Below, piece after piece: positions 34,101-46,300 of a stretch of DNA of 64,000 bases. The notes beneath the pieces were generated by a model. The model ran no database searches. It saw only the letters and a program-made list of their open reading frames with translations, and was not told where the DNA came from. A program made the translations under genes and the position numbers. Every line of letters starts with the position of its first letter. Position 1 is the first letter of the stretch. The DNA comes from Trichodelitschia bisporula (taxonomy: Eukaryota; Ascomycota; Dothideomycetes; Phaeotrichales; Phaeotrichaceae): contig ML996693.1 of assembly GCA_010356995.1 (NCBI GenBank), positions 558,001 through 622,000 of the forward strand, in the 5' to 3' direction.

Positions 34101-36651
34101 GGGCCGTATCTCACGAGGAGTGGTGGTACGCGCACCCGACGCCGACATGACTTTGTCCGCCTGTTGAAGCGTTTCAAAGACGATGTTCCAAGACGTATCC
34201 AAGGTCGGTCCAAGGGCGATGGCCAAGTTGAGGAGAGCTCTCAAACAGAGCAAGTTCCTCGAACTCAATGTCGTTTCGCCGGAATCGATCGAATTTCTTC
34301 GATTTCTATCGGGCAGCAAAGTCGAGGCCTGACTGACCAGGCTTTCCACGTTAAGCAACCCCTTAGCATTCCCGAGGATACCCGGGCTTTGAGCGGACTG
34401 CAGTGTGGGCGACGTAAAGCTGGCAGCCAACAGATGCGAAGGGACAGCTGCCTTGCCGAGAGTGGTGAGAAAAGCATCTCGTGGGGTTGACATTCTTAGG
34501 AGACCAGCAACATGGGTGAACTTCTGGAACGTCCGCACCAAAGCACGGTAGTGGTCGTTGTCGAGGGCGGCATAAAAGAAGGTCGAGCAGCTTGCAAGGA
34601 CCGCAGGCCAGCACTGATCTATCAGGGTGGCCACTGTTTGGATGTCTTTGTGCATGGGGTGGCTCTCCAACACCAAGGGGTTCTTGGGAACGGTCCGTTT
34701 CTGGTAAGAATTCGAGCGCTTGATGCGCTTCTGACCAGTATGGTGTACTGAGGCCGCAGGTTCATCCGGGTTCGCTTCGTCTTTGCCCTTCTTCTTGCCT
34801 TTGGCGCTGCCGTGGACGGACAATGGGAGGATAAATCTCGCAAGGCTTTCTGAGAAGTTATTGAGGCAGGCAAGGACCAGACTGTAGATGTAAGTCTCAG
34901 GGAGCGAGGGAGGTTCAGACTTGTCGAGCTGGTCAATGCAAGGCGCTCGCACCGAGCTCCATTGGTTGCTGATTCCAGGAACGGCTGCGGTTCCAACGCC
35001 GGCCGTGCCCAAACCACCGGATGTCGCTGGATCGTGACCCGCCTCTCCGGTCGAGTCTCTTTGAAAATAATTTCCAACCGGAACCGTTGACTGCTGACTT
35101 AAGCCGATGAGAGCAGGCTTCTCTGATGCCAAACGGACGAAGACTCCGAGACAGTTGCTCAATATCGGTTTGGTGCCGTTCTGTCCGTCAAACTTCGATT
35201 GTATTTGCAACACAAGGGAAGATTCTGAGAGGATGCCCCGTAGCACTTCCATGCTCAATACCCGCTTCCAGTTTGGCACCGTGTCAGATTCGATGGTGTG
35301 AGCGAGCGAGTCCAGGGCTGTCCCGACCTCAGAGGGAAATATCTCAACATGCTCTCGTATGATCAAGTACAGCAGGCGAGTAGAGCGCAAGGCGATGGGG
35401 AAGGGACTCTTTTCTGCAAATACTCTGAGTAGATATGGCAACAGGTTCTTGCGAAGCACATGAGCCAGCTCAGGATGCGCCGCAAATGACTCTGCATGGT
35501 TGATCATGATTGTTTCGATCAGTTCAAGGCATATGACTTCAGGCATCGCCGAGAAACGGATGTATTGCGGCTTTACACCCTCTGTTAGCACACAGAGGTC
35601 GTGGAAAACCTAGCGCGTGTCAGCAATCAATGGCCAGCTGTTCTACAGAACCACCTACGCGATATGCATCAAAAGCCACTGCACGCACAGCAATCTGCTT
35701 TCCATCCCCAGTCACCTCGGTGACAGTTGGTAGCTCAAGTGCTCGCTCTGTAGGATGTTATTCAGGTCCGAGTCTAGGCTGCTCTCTAACTTACTGTCCT
35801 CAACCACTAGGCTTTCAAACAAGGAGGTAACCAGTTGCTGCAGCGTGGCGGCCGCAGTTCCACCGACTGAAGGCGTCTTTGACGTTTGGAGAGAGGAGCA
35901 TGTTTGCAAGGCAGTGAACAACAGTCCGCCTTTGACATCTTCAGGGTAATTTTGCAAGAGAGACGGAAGAGTTTGGAGGATTTTAAGCTGTATTTCAAGA
36001 CCTCCAAAAGCTTTAGCAGACGAACTCGCTTGCTTAAGGTTCAGCTCACCGCCAAATGTGCTACACTCTTTCACAGCTTCGAGAACGTCTTTAAGTCGGT
36101 TCTTGGGAAGGGCACGAGATACGGCCAGCCGCTGGAGGCAACTTATTCCGCTAGTTGCATACTTTGAGTTCCGAGAGGAGCATGCTATGACAAATGGCTC
36201 GATGAAATGAGGTCTTTTTGAAAGGTCTGCAGCTTTCGTGAGTGTCTGGAAGGACGATGGGAAGTTACCATACCGGCAGCCAGCTGGGCCTCTGAAGTTG
36301 AAGGTAGGGCTTTGAGGTCCTGTAAAGACTTCTCCGCCGCCTATAGTAGTTAGCACAAGGCCAATTGAGCTAAATTTCCAGGATGCGGAGACAAAAACAA
36401 CGATTCAAGATGCGCCATTACATCGGCAGGCTGATCACGAAATGTTCCGACTCTGGATAATCGCAACAGTGGATTTGGAACAGCTTCCAAAGAAGGCCAT
36501 TAGGCGACAAAACTTTCACTCCCACGCCTGATCGGACACACATTCCAATCCTTAAAATAACTAATGGACATACGTTTCTCAGTTCGGGGAGCTTTCGTTT
36601 GCTATCTTGAATGAGTGTCGTCAGCTCAGCAGCCAGAAGCTGAGAAGTCAT
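31131..36651 (-). CDS. mon2: Mon2-family Golgi/endosome trafficking protein
   Basis: Six exons on the minus strand (36651-36574, 36340-36274, 36226-35795, 35747-35659, 35609-33162, 33110-31131) join in phase to about 1,697 residues, usual for fungal Mon2. The start is MTSQLLAAELTTLIQDSKRK, followed by LPELRN/AAEKSLQDLKALPS (slash marks the splice), then KRPHFIEPFVIACSSRNSKY and CLQRLAVSRALPKNRL, the BIG/Mon2 N-terminal repeats. Later come AVRAVAFDAYRVFHDLCVLT and RFSAMPEVICLELIETIM, and a C-terminal helical block starting TMTFFWNLSDFLYARNPTE. The Sec7 catalytic domain is absent, as is normal for Mon2. Mon2 scaffolds Dop1 and a flippase at the trans-Golgi and endosome. The first intron (36341-36573) is the longest at 233 nt. 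It is divergent from mms2. Confidence 0.95.
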
Positions 36652-37041
36652 TTTGAAGTAGCCGAGCGTTGCGCTTTGTCATGGCCTTTTGCGAAAATCA
36701 CGGAGACGATTTGGTGATGGTTTGCGCGTTGGTGTTGATGAGGCAGCGCTCACTGAGACACTTGGACGTTCGCATATTGGTCCGAGCTTCCCATGCATGC
36801 CTTACTGCCTCATTGTCTTGTAAGGTCCAAATGGGCACGGACCACTAAGACAGCTTGGCTTCCCTGCCTTGTCCCACCTGTGACGGAGACCGTGACTGAT
36901 CCGCTGCCCCTCGTTCGCATTCACTCAGCGCACGTAGAGTTCCCGCGGAGCATTTGGAAGTCTTTCCCTCACCAAACCCGCCTCTCGCTCTCCAGCAAAG
37001 ACAAGCTCTGTTGCACGAGCAGATCTCCCTACACATCTATC
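36652..37041. promoter_or_regulatory. Shared divergent promoter of mon2 and mms2
   Basis: The 390 bp between start codons contain no recognised coding or repeat feature. Confidence 0.55.
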
Positions 37042-37660
37042 ATGGGCGCAAAAGTTCCCCGCAATTTCAGGTTGCTCGAAGAGTTGGAGAAGGGCGAGAA
37101 GGGTCTTGGAGCTGGTAAATATTCTTGCTGTATATCTGGCACAACTTCATTCTGATAAAATGCAGAGGCATGCTCGTACGGCCTAGAAGATGCGGATGAC
37201 TTGCTCATGACCAACTGGAACGGCACCATCCTCGGGCCCCCTCATGTTAGTGTCGCTATCCCGTGCTACTTGTACATCTGTTGATACCGTCTTCAGAGCG
37301 CGCATGAGAATCGGATCTACAGCCTCAAGCTACGCTGCGGGCCGCAGTACCCCGATCAGCCGCCGGATGTCACCTTCCAGACCAAGATCAACCTGCCCTG
37401 TGTGGATCAGAAGACGGGCAAGGTAAGCGACAAGCAGCAACTCGAGCATGGAGTTCGCTAATAGTCCAAGGTTGACCCCACAAAACTTCCTTGCCTCGTG
37501 CAGTGGCGACGGGACTTCACCATGGAGACCATCCTGATAGAGCTTCGGCGGTCAGTTCTCCTTTGTTGGGGCACATACGCAGGCTAACACTGCTCACAGC
37601 TCCATGGCTCATCCTGCACATAAGAAGCTACCGCAGCCAGCTGAGGGTAGCACGTATTGA
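37042..37660 (+). CDS. mms2: Mms2, ubiquitin-conjugating enzyme variant
   Basis: Five exons (37042-37114, 37166-37245, 37297-37422, 37471-37550, 37600-37660) give 139 residues, the usual Mms2/Uev1 length. Recognisable blocks are [97 protein letters not shown] and the ending [11 protein letters not shown]. The E2 catalytic-cysteine environment is absent, as expected for a UEV. Mms2 pairs with Ubc13 to build K63-linked ubiquitin chains, including those on PCNA in error-free bypass of DNA damage (Rad6/Rad5 pathway). Donors include GTCAGT, also seen in sec13 and RPA2 here. It is divergent from mon2. Confidence 0.97.
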
Positions 37661-38098
37661 GCAGGTGGTTCCGCCGGGAGGACTCGGCTGTCACAAGGCT
37701 AGCTCGGCAGCACCGGAGACGCCGGCTGATATCTACATTCTCCACTTGTGCCTCGCCGTGAATCTCATGCGACGTGCAGGAGGAGTTATAGGCTATGCAG
37801 TCGATGAGGCGTTTGTTTCCCGTTGCTGCATTTATGGGGAGTATGGGTTGTGGGTTTGGGGGCCGGCAAAGGAGCCTTCTCTAGCTTAGTGCGAGCTCTC
37901 TTGCTGCTGTTTCTGGGTCTCAAAGTGCCTAGTAGCGTCTTGAATCATCCTGCGCATTAAACTTCGCCAACTTCTGAAGTGAACAGTGAGCGAATATAAA
38001 AGTCGTCCGGCACGTGACGTCAGGCTCAACTTTACCTCGCTAGTCGCATGCACCATCACCGCGTCTTCCCAACCCCGCAACCCCACATACCCACTTGC
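37661..38098. other. Intergenic region between mms2 and the LYR-protein gene
   Basis: It holds the mms2 3' UTR and the promoter of the next gene. A 132-codon open frame overlapping the end of mms2 (37491-37889) reads the wrong frame. Nothing else was seen. Confidence 0.5.
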
Positions 38099-39063
38099 AT
38101 GGTCGGCCTACTGGTACCTAAGCAACTTGAGTTGCACAGGCAAGGAGGTACTGTATGCGCATACTTTCTGCCCGCAAAGACTGACCCATCGCAGTCAAGG
38201 CCCTTTACCGGGCCCTTCTTACACAATGCGAATCCGTTCCTCTGCGCGAGGAGCAGCGCGACGCACTCCGTAACATCGTGCGCAACCGCTTCAAGGCCAA
38301 CATCCACCTTGTCAGTCCTCGACTACTCAGGCTGAGCCTCCATGCCGGATACACAGCTCTCGACCGCCTCGACGCGTCCGTTGCCGGCCACTTTCCAAGC
38401 ACGATGTACATAACGAGACTCTTGGGCAAAACCCCCCGACAGCTGACGGCGCCACCGGAACCGAAAGTACGCGAGAAGAAGCTGTATCCAGACTCGGTTC
38501 TGCCACCGCCGGAGTACAAGTTTTTCAATAGGTTTCCGCGGCCGACAGTAGAGGGCATTCGACGCGTCCCACGTATGATCAGCGCCAACCAAGTCCCCTT
38601 CATTCGGTGGAAGAAGCCCCAACCGAGAAACGTTTCGCGGATCATACGATGGGAGATTGATAACCGACGCAAGGAGACTGACCGTCGCCACAACCTCCAT
38701 GATTACTATATTTCCATCACAGAGCATGAGGACAAATGGGATTCGATACTCGAGAGAGAGTTTCGGATCAAAAATTCCAGAGAGGAAAGAGCATGGTGTT
38801 CTGTTCCGCAGCAACAGTTGCGTGAGGTGAATCTTGCTTCCGCCCATAAGGCGGCTGAAATGGAAGAGAGGGTGAAAAAGTACCAGGCCGTTGTGGATGC
38901 GGAGGCGGCGCTGGCTGAGAAGGAAAGAAACGAACGGAAGCAGGCGGCAAGAAAAAGGAGGGCGGAGCGAAAGGCTATGGAAGCGAAGCTGTCAACGGGG
39001 GTACCGCAGGCGAGGCCGGAGGATGGCGACAAGGATGAGCGGTCTCCATTTACACCATTTTGA
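38099..39063 (+). CDS. LYR-motif protein, Cup1-like (probably mitochondrial)
   Basis: Exon 1 (38099-38147) gives MVGLLVPKQLELHRQG. A 47-nt intron leads in phase to exon 2 (38195-39063), about 305 residues in total. The joined sequence VKALYRALLTQC contains the LYR tripeptide at residues 20-22 followed by the expected helix (LREEQRDALRNIVRNRFKAN). LYR proteins of the mitochondrial matrix bind acyl carrier protein and help assemble respiratory complexes, Fe-S proteins or ribosomes. The later part is Arg/Lys-rich (VPFIRWKKPQPRNVSRIIRW) and ends in a charged coiled coil (AEKERNERKQAARKRRAERK). The N-terminus recalls the fungal Cup1-like LYR family. The exact partner is unknown. Without the intron, the start codon and the LYR motif would lie in different frames. 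Confidence 0.82.
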
Positions 39064-39720
39064 GCCTTTCGCTCTTCCTGTCGAATTCATTTGGATTGCC
39101 GACTGACCTGGAGTCATAGACACAGTATCGACAAGATCCATATATCCGATGTTAAGCTTATTGGCCATCGCCCACCTACGTAACGATAGAGAAATGAGAG
39201 CCTCTAATCATCGGATCACATACCATGGTCTGGAGTACCAAGTTCGAGCATCTCTCAGCATTCAACGTAGATCGGCAGGATTTGGCTGCGACGAGTGGCA
39301 AGCAAGGTTGAATCTTTGTGACTCCTGCCCGTCGGCCCGACCAACCCAGTTTACGCATTCACACAGGATGGGTAAACTAAGATGAACCTCGAATGAGCTT
39401 ATGTACACTTGTGACATGCTCGTGTAAACAGGCGTTCACTCCTACCTTCAGCGTGGCAAATTGACGGGGCTCACCACGTCATCAGAATGAAGCGATGCTG
39501 CAGTATCGTAGAAATCTCATACCGGAGCAAAGCCCAGATCAGCCCGATCTACTCGATGTTGCCGGAATTGACATGACATTTGAAACATCCAGCCCACCAA
39601 GGTCTCAAAAAAATATCCTAGGGTCTGTAAAGCTTTTTGAGGCTGCGTCTCTCGTTTCCCTTTATCGGTTGCTAGAGACACGAGCAAGCCATAATGGCAC
39701 AAGCCCAACCGGCATCCACC
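39064..39720. other. 3'-3' spacer between the LYR gene and gir2
   Basis: It holds two 3' UTRs. No coding region, RNA gene or repeat was recognised. Confidence 0.5.
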
Positions 39721-40529
39721 TCACGCAGCCGCCAGCTTGAGTTTGGCAATATCGGCCAACGCATCCACATCGCCCTCCTCCTCGCCCTCGTCGCCCCGGC
39801 CCGCCAATCCCCCCTCCCACAGCTGCTTCCCCGTCAGCTTGGCTTCCTCAGCCTTAGCCCCACGCTTCTTCTTGTCCTCGGCCAGTGCCTCCTCAGCCGC
39901 GCGCAGCTCCGCCTCCTCCATCTCAGCCCTGAAATTCTCCCTCCAGGCCAGAAAGGACTCGCGCGTAACGGCCTGACCGGCAAACTTGCGGTTCTCCTCC
40001 TCTTCGGCCTTGGCGGCGGCGATTTCGAGCAGCGCCTGGGTGGCCTTTTTCCGCTCGGCGATGAGCAGCTCGGCGGCGTCTTTGAGCGTGCTCACGAGTG
40101 TGAAGACCATGGCCATGCCGAGGTTTTCTTCCACGGTTGACTCAAGGGCGGACAAGAGCGTGGTTTTGTCTTCGTTTATGTCGAGGTGCGCGTACTTGGG
40201 GGCATTGGGTGGGGCTGTGATGTCCAGGTTTGGTGCTTCATCCGGGTAATCGGGCGGATACTGGACGGAGAGGATGATCGTTGCTGCGGCTGTGAGTACG
40301 TACTATCTTGCACCAGTTACTGGAGGTTACGCACGCGGCTCTTCGCCCTCCTTCACTGGATCCACATCTAAGAGGGTGGAGATGCGAAACTCGGTGTCGG
40401 ATATAGCTGTTTCTGAATTAACCACTGCTATTGAGCATCCACGTAGCACATGGAATATTTACATGTTATCTCATCCGGGAAAATGGACTCCAACACCTCA
40501 CGCTCCTCCTGCTGCTCCTCGACGCCCAT
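39721..40529 (-). CDS. gir2: Gir2-like RWD-domain protein
   Basis: Three exons on the minus strand (40529-40463, 40406-40335, 40289-39721) give about 235 residues. The RWD domain begins MGVEEQQEEREVLESIFPDE. Exon 2 adds ISDTEFRISTLLDV, and exon 3 starts near TIILSVQYPPDYPDEAPNLD, with the RWD YPxxYP..P signature. The second half is acidic and helical (ESTVEENLGMAMVFTLVSTL, ALLEIAAAKAEEEENRKF). In yeast Gir2 binds the GTPase Rbg2 and Gcn1 and dampens Gcn2 activation. The exon-3 acceptor is ambiguous: two AGs 6 nt apart (CACAG and CCGCAG) both keep frame and differ by Pro-Ala. The CGC/GTGCGT donor was preferred over the adjacent GTAACC because only it keeps phase. Confidence 0.9.
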
Positions 40530-42533
40530 GCTGCCCAATTTTCCGCAAACACGGACAAGCTGAAGCAGCTGAAACGCGGACAAACAAACACGAGGCTGGG
40601 GCCTACGGACTCGCCGAGTACAGCGGTTGCAAGTCGGAGAGGTAGGCCAAACACGCGATGGCACCTAAGAGTTCGAAATATGCAACAAACAATGAGGCCT
40701 CCACGCACAAGAGCGACGGAGGTCGTCTCCGCAAGCCCTACGGCACCGCCCTAGCGCACCGCCACACCCCAGGCCGCTCTCTCGGATCAATCGGCACCGA
40801 GCGCCACGCGAACGCCCCGGGATTTGCCAAGCCTCAAAATGCGCCGCCGACGTAAGCCGCCGAACCCCGCGGCCTCGTAGGGCTGATTACTATTCGGGTT
40901 CATTCCGCCCTTGATATGAATTCCGCTCTCTACTAAGTTCACCGCAGTCAATTCCAAAAAATCAGGCCTTACACATCTCAAGCCAACACTCAAAGAGGAA
41001 CCCCCAACTCGGAGTAGCCGCAGAATACGAGCACCGCGCACGGGGTCCCCCTCCGCCTCCAAGGCGAAATACGGATAGGGGCTGCACCGCGCGCACCGCA
41101 CTCACTCCCTGGTCCGCTCGGCCCAGCTTCCAGAAGAATCCCACGCCTTCATATCGCGCGCAGGCACCTGCGCAAAGGCTCGCAAATCGGCGCTCGGCGT
41201 CTGGCCTTGCCCTTGGCCTCGCGCCTCCCAGTACCCCCCGGCTTGCCGCCGTCTTCCGCACTTCTCGGCATAAGCACCCCGGTAGGTAGGCCCCGATGCT
41301 CGGCGGCGAGTACGTTTGCCCGCGTCCGCGGCGAGACGAACGGGGACTCGGGCGGGTGGGGCGCGGACGAATCGCGGGAGGCTAGGAGGGGGGCGCTCGT
41401 ATTGGGGGGGGGGGGGGGGAGGGGCATGAGGGGTTATTTGGAAAAGAAGGCGCGCGCTGCGAGTTTGCGGGCACGAGGCATATGTTTTTTGCGGAGAAGC
41501 GCGGGTTTGATGTTTAATCTTTGTCCCCAATCGGACGTCTAATTCTTGGTATTTTGAAGCTGCGCCAGAGATGCGGCGCGCTGCGCATATGCTGTGTTCC
41601 CCCGTCCTATCCGCTGTCCTGGTCGGAAGTGCCCCACGCCGTGGCGCGCGCTTTCTAATCTGCACTACAGTGTCTAATGAAAGCCATGCGATGCTCCCCC
41701 TCCTCCTGTTCCGGCGATGCATCGAAAGCGAGTGGTTGGCAGCCGCGCGTGCCCCTCATCCACATCACGCCCACGCTTCGCCCTCCTGCATGACATGGTG
41801 ACGTCGTCCATTCAAAAACCCAGCAACCTCCTTCCCTCCCAAAAAGCCAACCCATGCCCGCCGTCCCGTCCAACCCTGCAAAAGCGAATGTGAAAAAGCG
41901 CCGAATTCCCGAGCCACCCGAATCGCCTTGCAAGGGAGGGGAAGGCATGCCCATGATCGCCGCGCGTTCCTGCAAAGAACAGCCAACAAATATTCCCGCA
42001 CTCCTTCCCCTCCCTTCCCTCCCAAACCAAATCCTGTATGAGACGCCGCGGTAGTAGTCCTAACCTTTTGCCGTCTTCGAGTCAAAGTCGAAGGGCCGTT
42101 ACAAAAAAACTCCATCACACCGTCCGTGCAGCGCCTTCCCAACAATAGTAGATCGTAATGGTGCCAATAAAACTCGGTTGAGCGAGTGAAAGGAACCATT
42201 CCAAAATGCAGGCGCTATGCAACATGGTATCAAAAAGAGCAAAGATCTCCCCGAGAGCCGGGGATATGGTCGTAACTGTTGTGACTTGGTGCAAAGCATT
42301 CGACAAGTTCTTCACCGTCGCCTCCCATCCCCGGAAGCGGTGTGTCATATCAGAGTAAAGGGAGGCGTCGTAGGCTGTGATGATTCAGGCGGCGATCCGG
42401 CCACGGACGTCTCGAAGCATTCGGAGAGAGGTGGTGTCTGAATGAGGGTGCCGTCAGCGAGTTGAAACACCGGCTCATGTAGAAAGGAGAAGACAGCCGT
42501 CGTAGAGAGAGAAGGGGGAGAAGTACAGGTGGC
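40530..42533. other. 2-kb intergenic region between gir2 and the bZIP gene
   Basis: It holds the gir2 promoter and the 3' side of the bZIP gene. It contains a run of 16 G at 41404-41419. Open frames here (for example 206 codons at 41102-41722 on the minus strand) are Arg/Pro low complexity. No gene could be supported. Confidence 0.5.
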
Positions 42534-43346
42534 TTAATAGGAACGGGAACCATGGGGCTGTATTACATGAGGGTTTGATTCTGGGTACGAGTGAACCGTG
42601 GAGATGTCAATCCCCGCCATGGACGCGTAGCTGACGCCAAAAGGGTTGATCTGCTCTTCGCTGTAGAGCTCGTGCTTCTGCGCGTAGTTCATGCTTGAGT
42701 GCGGAGGAGGGAGGGTCGTGTAGCCGGGGAACATGGCGTAGTCGGAGGCGGTGGCAGGCACCGTCGCGTACGGAAGCGACGGATAAGTTGCATACGTAAC
42801 CTCCTCCGCGGGGTAGGCTGGGTAGACAACGGGAGGCGGGGAGGTTGACAGCTGCCTCGTATACTGGTGCGCAAACATTGACCGGTCGTCATGCGCCGAG
42901 AGGTAGTGGGATTGCGAGGAGCCTTCGGAGGCATGGCGCTGGTACTGACCGTAGTCCGGAGAAGATTCGAGCGTAATGTCCGGCGTCCGCTGGGAAGACA
43001 CCCTCTTGCCTCCGCGCGGTGGGCTTGGTCGCTGCAGCTCGGCTGGGCGCTGCTCTGGTGATGCCGAATTGGACGCTGCTCTCCGCTCAAGATCTTCGAG
43101 CCGCTTCTTTAACTTCTTGCCTGGTTTCGAGTTAGCCGAGACGTCACGATATGGCAATAGGAGGAACCCACGATAGTTGCGCTGGGCTATCCGGTTCTGT
43201 ATCCTTCGCCGTTCGGCAAGATCTGAGATCTTGGTCCAGTCTTCGTTGGGGTTGGCACTGGCGCTAAAGGCACTGCTGGTGCTCGCATAGCGGTGGCTTG
43301 TGGTGCCTGTGGAAGGGGCATATGGGTATGCTTGTTGTGGATGCAT
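42534..43346 (-). CDS. Small bZIP transcription factor
   Basis: Two exons on the minus strand (43346-43172 and 43120-42534), with a 51-nt intron inside the basic region, give about 253 residues. The joined sequence RRRIQNRIAQRNYR-KKLKKR is a fungal AP-1/Yap-like basic region (N-R-x-A-Q-R-x-Y-R). The zipper is very short: LEDLERRAAS is followed by Ser/Pro-rich sequence (ASPEQRPAELQRPSPPRGGK), leaving no room for more than one or two heptads. The remainder is Tyr/Pro/Ser-rich (YPAYPAEEVTYATYPSLPYA), typical of an activation region. It should act in the nucleus as a DNA-binding regulator, perhaps as a heterodimer. The target genes are unknown. About 8 kb upstream is free of genes. Confidence 0.9.
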   Translation of the reverse strand: MHPQQAYPYAPSTGTTSHRYASTSSAFSASANPNEDWTKISDLAERRRIQNRIAQRNYRGFLLLPYRDVSANSKPGKKLKKRLEDLERRAASNSASPEQRPAELQRPSPPRGGKRVSSQRTPDITLESSPDYGQYQRHASEGSSQSHYLSAHDDRSMFAHQYTRQLSTSPPPVVYPAYPAEEVTYATYPSLPYATVPATASDYAMFPGYTTLPPPHSSMNYAQKHELYSEEQINPFGVSYASMAGIDISTVHSYPESNPHVIQPHGSRSY

Positions 43347-46300
43347 GGTTGGAAGTCGGTATGGGAGGGAAGACGACCAGATGGATGTTCAGATCAGAGG
43401 ATAGCGGGGATGATTCAAAGGCTTCTCTGAGATGCGGATATCAAGGCTCGGCGATGATGTATCGCGGGTTAGCTAGAGTTGAAGATCAATTCGGGGAAGC
43501 CGGATGTATAAGTAGTAGCTTGGGTGGTAGCTTGGGAATCCACAGCCTTCGAGCTTGGGTAGTATATAATCAGCAGGCTGGGTTCGGGGAGTCTATCAGC
43601 CACATGGTCGGCCGGCGAGGGGACTCTTGTGTCAACCACCCTTGGTCCGGGCATAAGGCAGCTGGAGGCCTGCATATTCCTGTTCCAGCTCCTTATCCAG
43701 GGGAGGGGGAGGTGAGTAAGATGCAATGGGGTGATTTGGGATTAGGGAACGGGATACAGGGGAGAGTAGGCTCGAAGAGGACTGGGGTGTTAGCGCATGA
43801 ATTTATCCAAGGCCTGTGCATGTTGCAGCGTAGGGCGGGGGGAGGTGAGAGAAGTGGAAGATGGCTGTGATCCCTGGCTAATGGCATTTCTGCTTGGTCG
43901 GCCGTTGAAGCAGACTGGAACAGACATTAGCTTTCACACCGATGTGTCCCAGACGTGCATAATTATCTTTACTCATCATGGCTCTCCAGTTACTTCATGC
44001 TCTTTTATTTTGCTGCATCTCCTCATCTCCTCATCTCCTCGCTCGGAGTCACTGTGGGCCATTCGGTTGACTATCGCTTGTTGGTAGTCCTCGGCGACTA
44101 CGAAAATGCGCGGCCCGTTGCTATGCAGGTCGACATAGGACAGTGACCAGTCTCCCATTGCGATTGAGGAATATCCCTCCTAGGTCGATGCGGCCCGCAG
44201 ATGGACAAATTTAGCCAAGCCAGTCGGTCGCAGGGCTGCAGGCGTTGTCTGCTTCTTCGCCGCCATGCCCGCCATGCCCGCTGTTGTGCACGCTGTGCGC
44301 AGAGTGAGAGAGTTGAGTTATGTCCATCCGCCTATTCGCCCCGTGCCTGAGGCTTTGTAGTGTAGGTGTGGAATATGGAACACCACCTACAACTCTCCTC
44401 TTCGGGGCATTTAGACCCTCCCGCGGTTTGCCCAACGCCATGCCGCCGGGTGGTCGGCATGGAAGTTAGCAAGGCGGATGTGCTAAAGCACGCGTCACCA
44501 CTGGGCTGTGTGGTGTACTAGGGTAGGGGACGCACAGAAGAGTCGGGGAGCACTAGAGAAGCGGTAACTGGGTTGAGTGCGTGCGCGCGTGTATGCGTAT
44601 ACGATATGTGAGTACGTCTGCTAAGGATATCGACGGACGACAGCGACAAACGACGACGACGACGCCCGAACAGACAAACGCGGATGTTGATCATGCCTCG
44701 TCCGCTCGCCATAGGATAGCTCTATTTGCTAGTATTTCACCAGCACTTTCGTCATTGCTTTGAGGCCAAAATGGAAAAGACTCGAGGGCGTTAGGAGTTA
44801 AGGTCGAAAGCATGCCGAGAGGGCAAGATTGGCGCGGGGAAAGGTCGAGGAGCGGCAGTGCGGCACTGAGCGGCGGATCGCGGCAAACCATCCCAAAATA
44901 GCAATCGTGCTTTTTATTCATCCCCGTTTCCACTGTATGTAACTCCGCTCTTTGTCTCCTCTTGTTTCTCGCTCTTATCTTCACTTTCTACTCGAAGGAA
45001 GCTTTGGCAAGAGGAGGCTAGTAATTGCCCATCATCTCCCTCGATCAAGTCTGTGGTCCATCATAGCGATGGTACTTTTGTGATGTTGCACTGCAATTAT
45101 TAATGGCGGTTAATAGTGAGAGTAGCGGGGAGAGGCAGGCGGAGCATGTGCTGCACGAACCCCTTCGGTGACGCCTCCGACGGTGCTCCATTATTCCCCA
45201 GTCCCTCCCCCACCATTGTTCTTCCCCACCCCTTCTACCCCCACCCTAAAAAGCGCTTGCTTCCCTACCTCACCGCTGGGGTTGAGTGACAATGGAGGGG
45301 TTGTTCACCACAAAGATCGGTCACCCACGCAAACTCGGGGGTACAAGAGACGGTGTCCGGGTAATATGCCGGCGGGTGGGCGGATGGGCCGGGGGCGTAA
45401 GTGGCTTGTCGGAGAACTTGCTGGGGTTGTGCAGGCTCTAGAGTGGTGAACTTAATGCACTGGGAGGGGAGAGAAGGACGATGGCAACGGTTCTGTTGGC
45501 TGTTCGTCACCAAAGACTCTCTCCGCCTTTGGGAGTCTCTGCAGCCAGCAACCTACCCCAGGATCGTCCCCGGTCCCCTGCTGCCCCTTGTCTTCTCCAT
45601 TGTTGGCGACGATTTGTAAGGTGGCTAAATATACATACCGTAGTATGTACGTACAACGTACACTGGCACGATTGGCAAGGCAACACATCGGAATCACGCA
45701 TACGGATTAATACCTGAGCAAACTAAAAAGTCGACCCCCAAAAAGATTCCCTACTAATTTGCTTGCTATCTCTCCCAATTTAGGAAAGTCGACGTAATGT
45801 GCTGCCGTACCGTACAAGTGTCTTGGGTTATCTTGTCCCGATTCTTCCCCTCGTCTCAACCCAGCAACTTGCTGCAAAATCAACATTACCCATATCCCAA
45901 GAAACTTCCAAGATGTCTTCCATCTCACCTTCCACTCTATCCCACCATGATCCCCCTCCGGTCATCGCTGCTCAAAATCAGCCCTGTGCTATCCCAGATC
46001 CAGGGTCCTTGCACCCAACCATGCAAACAGCAGCGCCTAAGCCAACGCCCGTAAGCACCTTGAATTGCGGGAGCAGCGAGCAGCGGGCAGCGGGCAGCGG
46101 CTGGCGCACTTTGCGCGTGTCACATTCGCACCCAACGCACTACCTTCCCTTCTCTGCTCAATTCTAGATCCCGTCTGACATCTCTCAAGCCTCTGAATTC
46201 CCCAGCCACTCCCGTGGAGGAAAAATCGATCGTGGTTGCTGATTGCTCTGGTCGCTTAGCGCACTTTCCATGCTTCAACGTTCTCCCGCCATATCAGAGC

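Noticed and set aside
40658-40855. 65-codon frame starting MAPKSSKYATNNEASTHKSD near the gir2 promoter
   Set aside because: It is short, with no recognised family or splice continuation, and could equally be leader sequence.
41102-41722. 206-codon minus-strand open frame
   Set aside because: It is Arg/Pro low complexity, including a proline run coded by the G16 tract. No domain was found.
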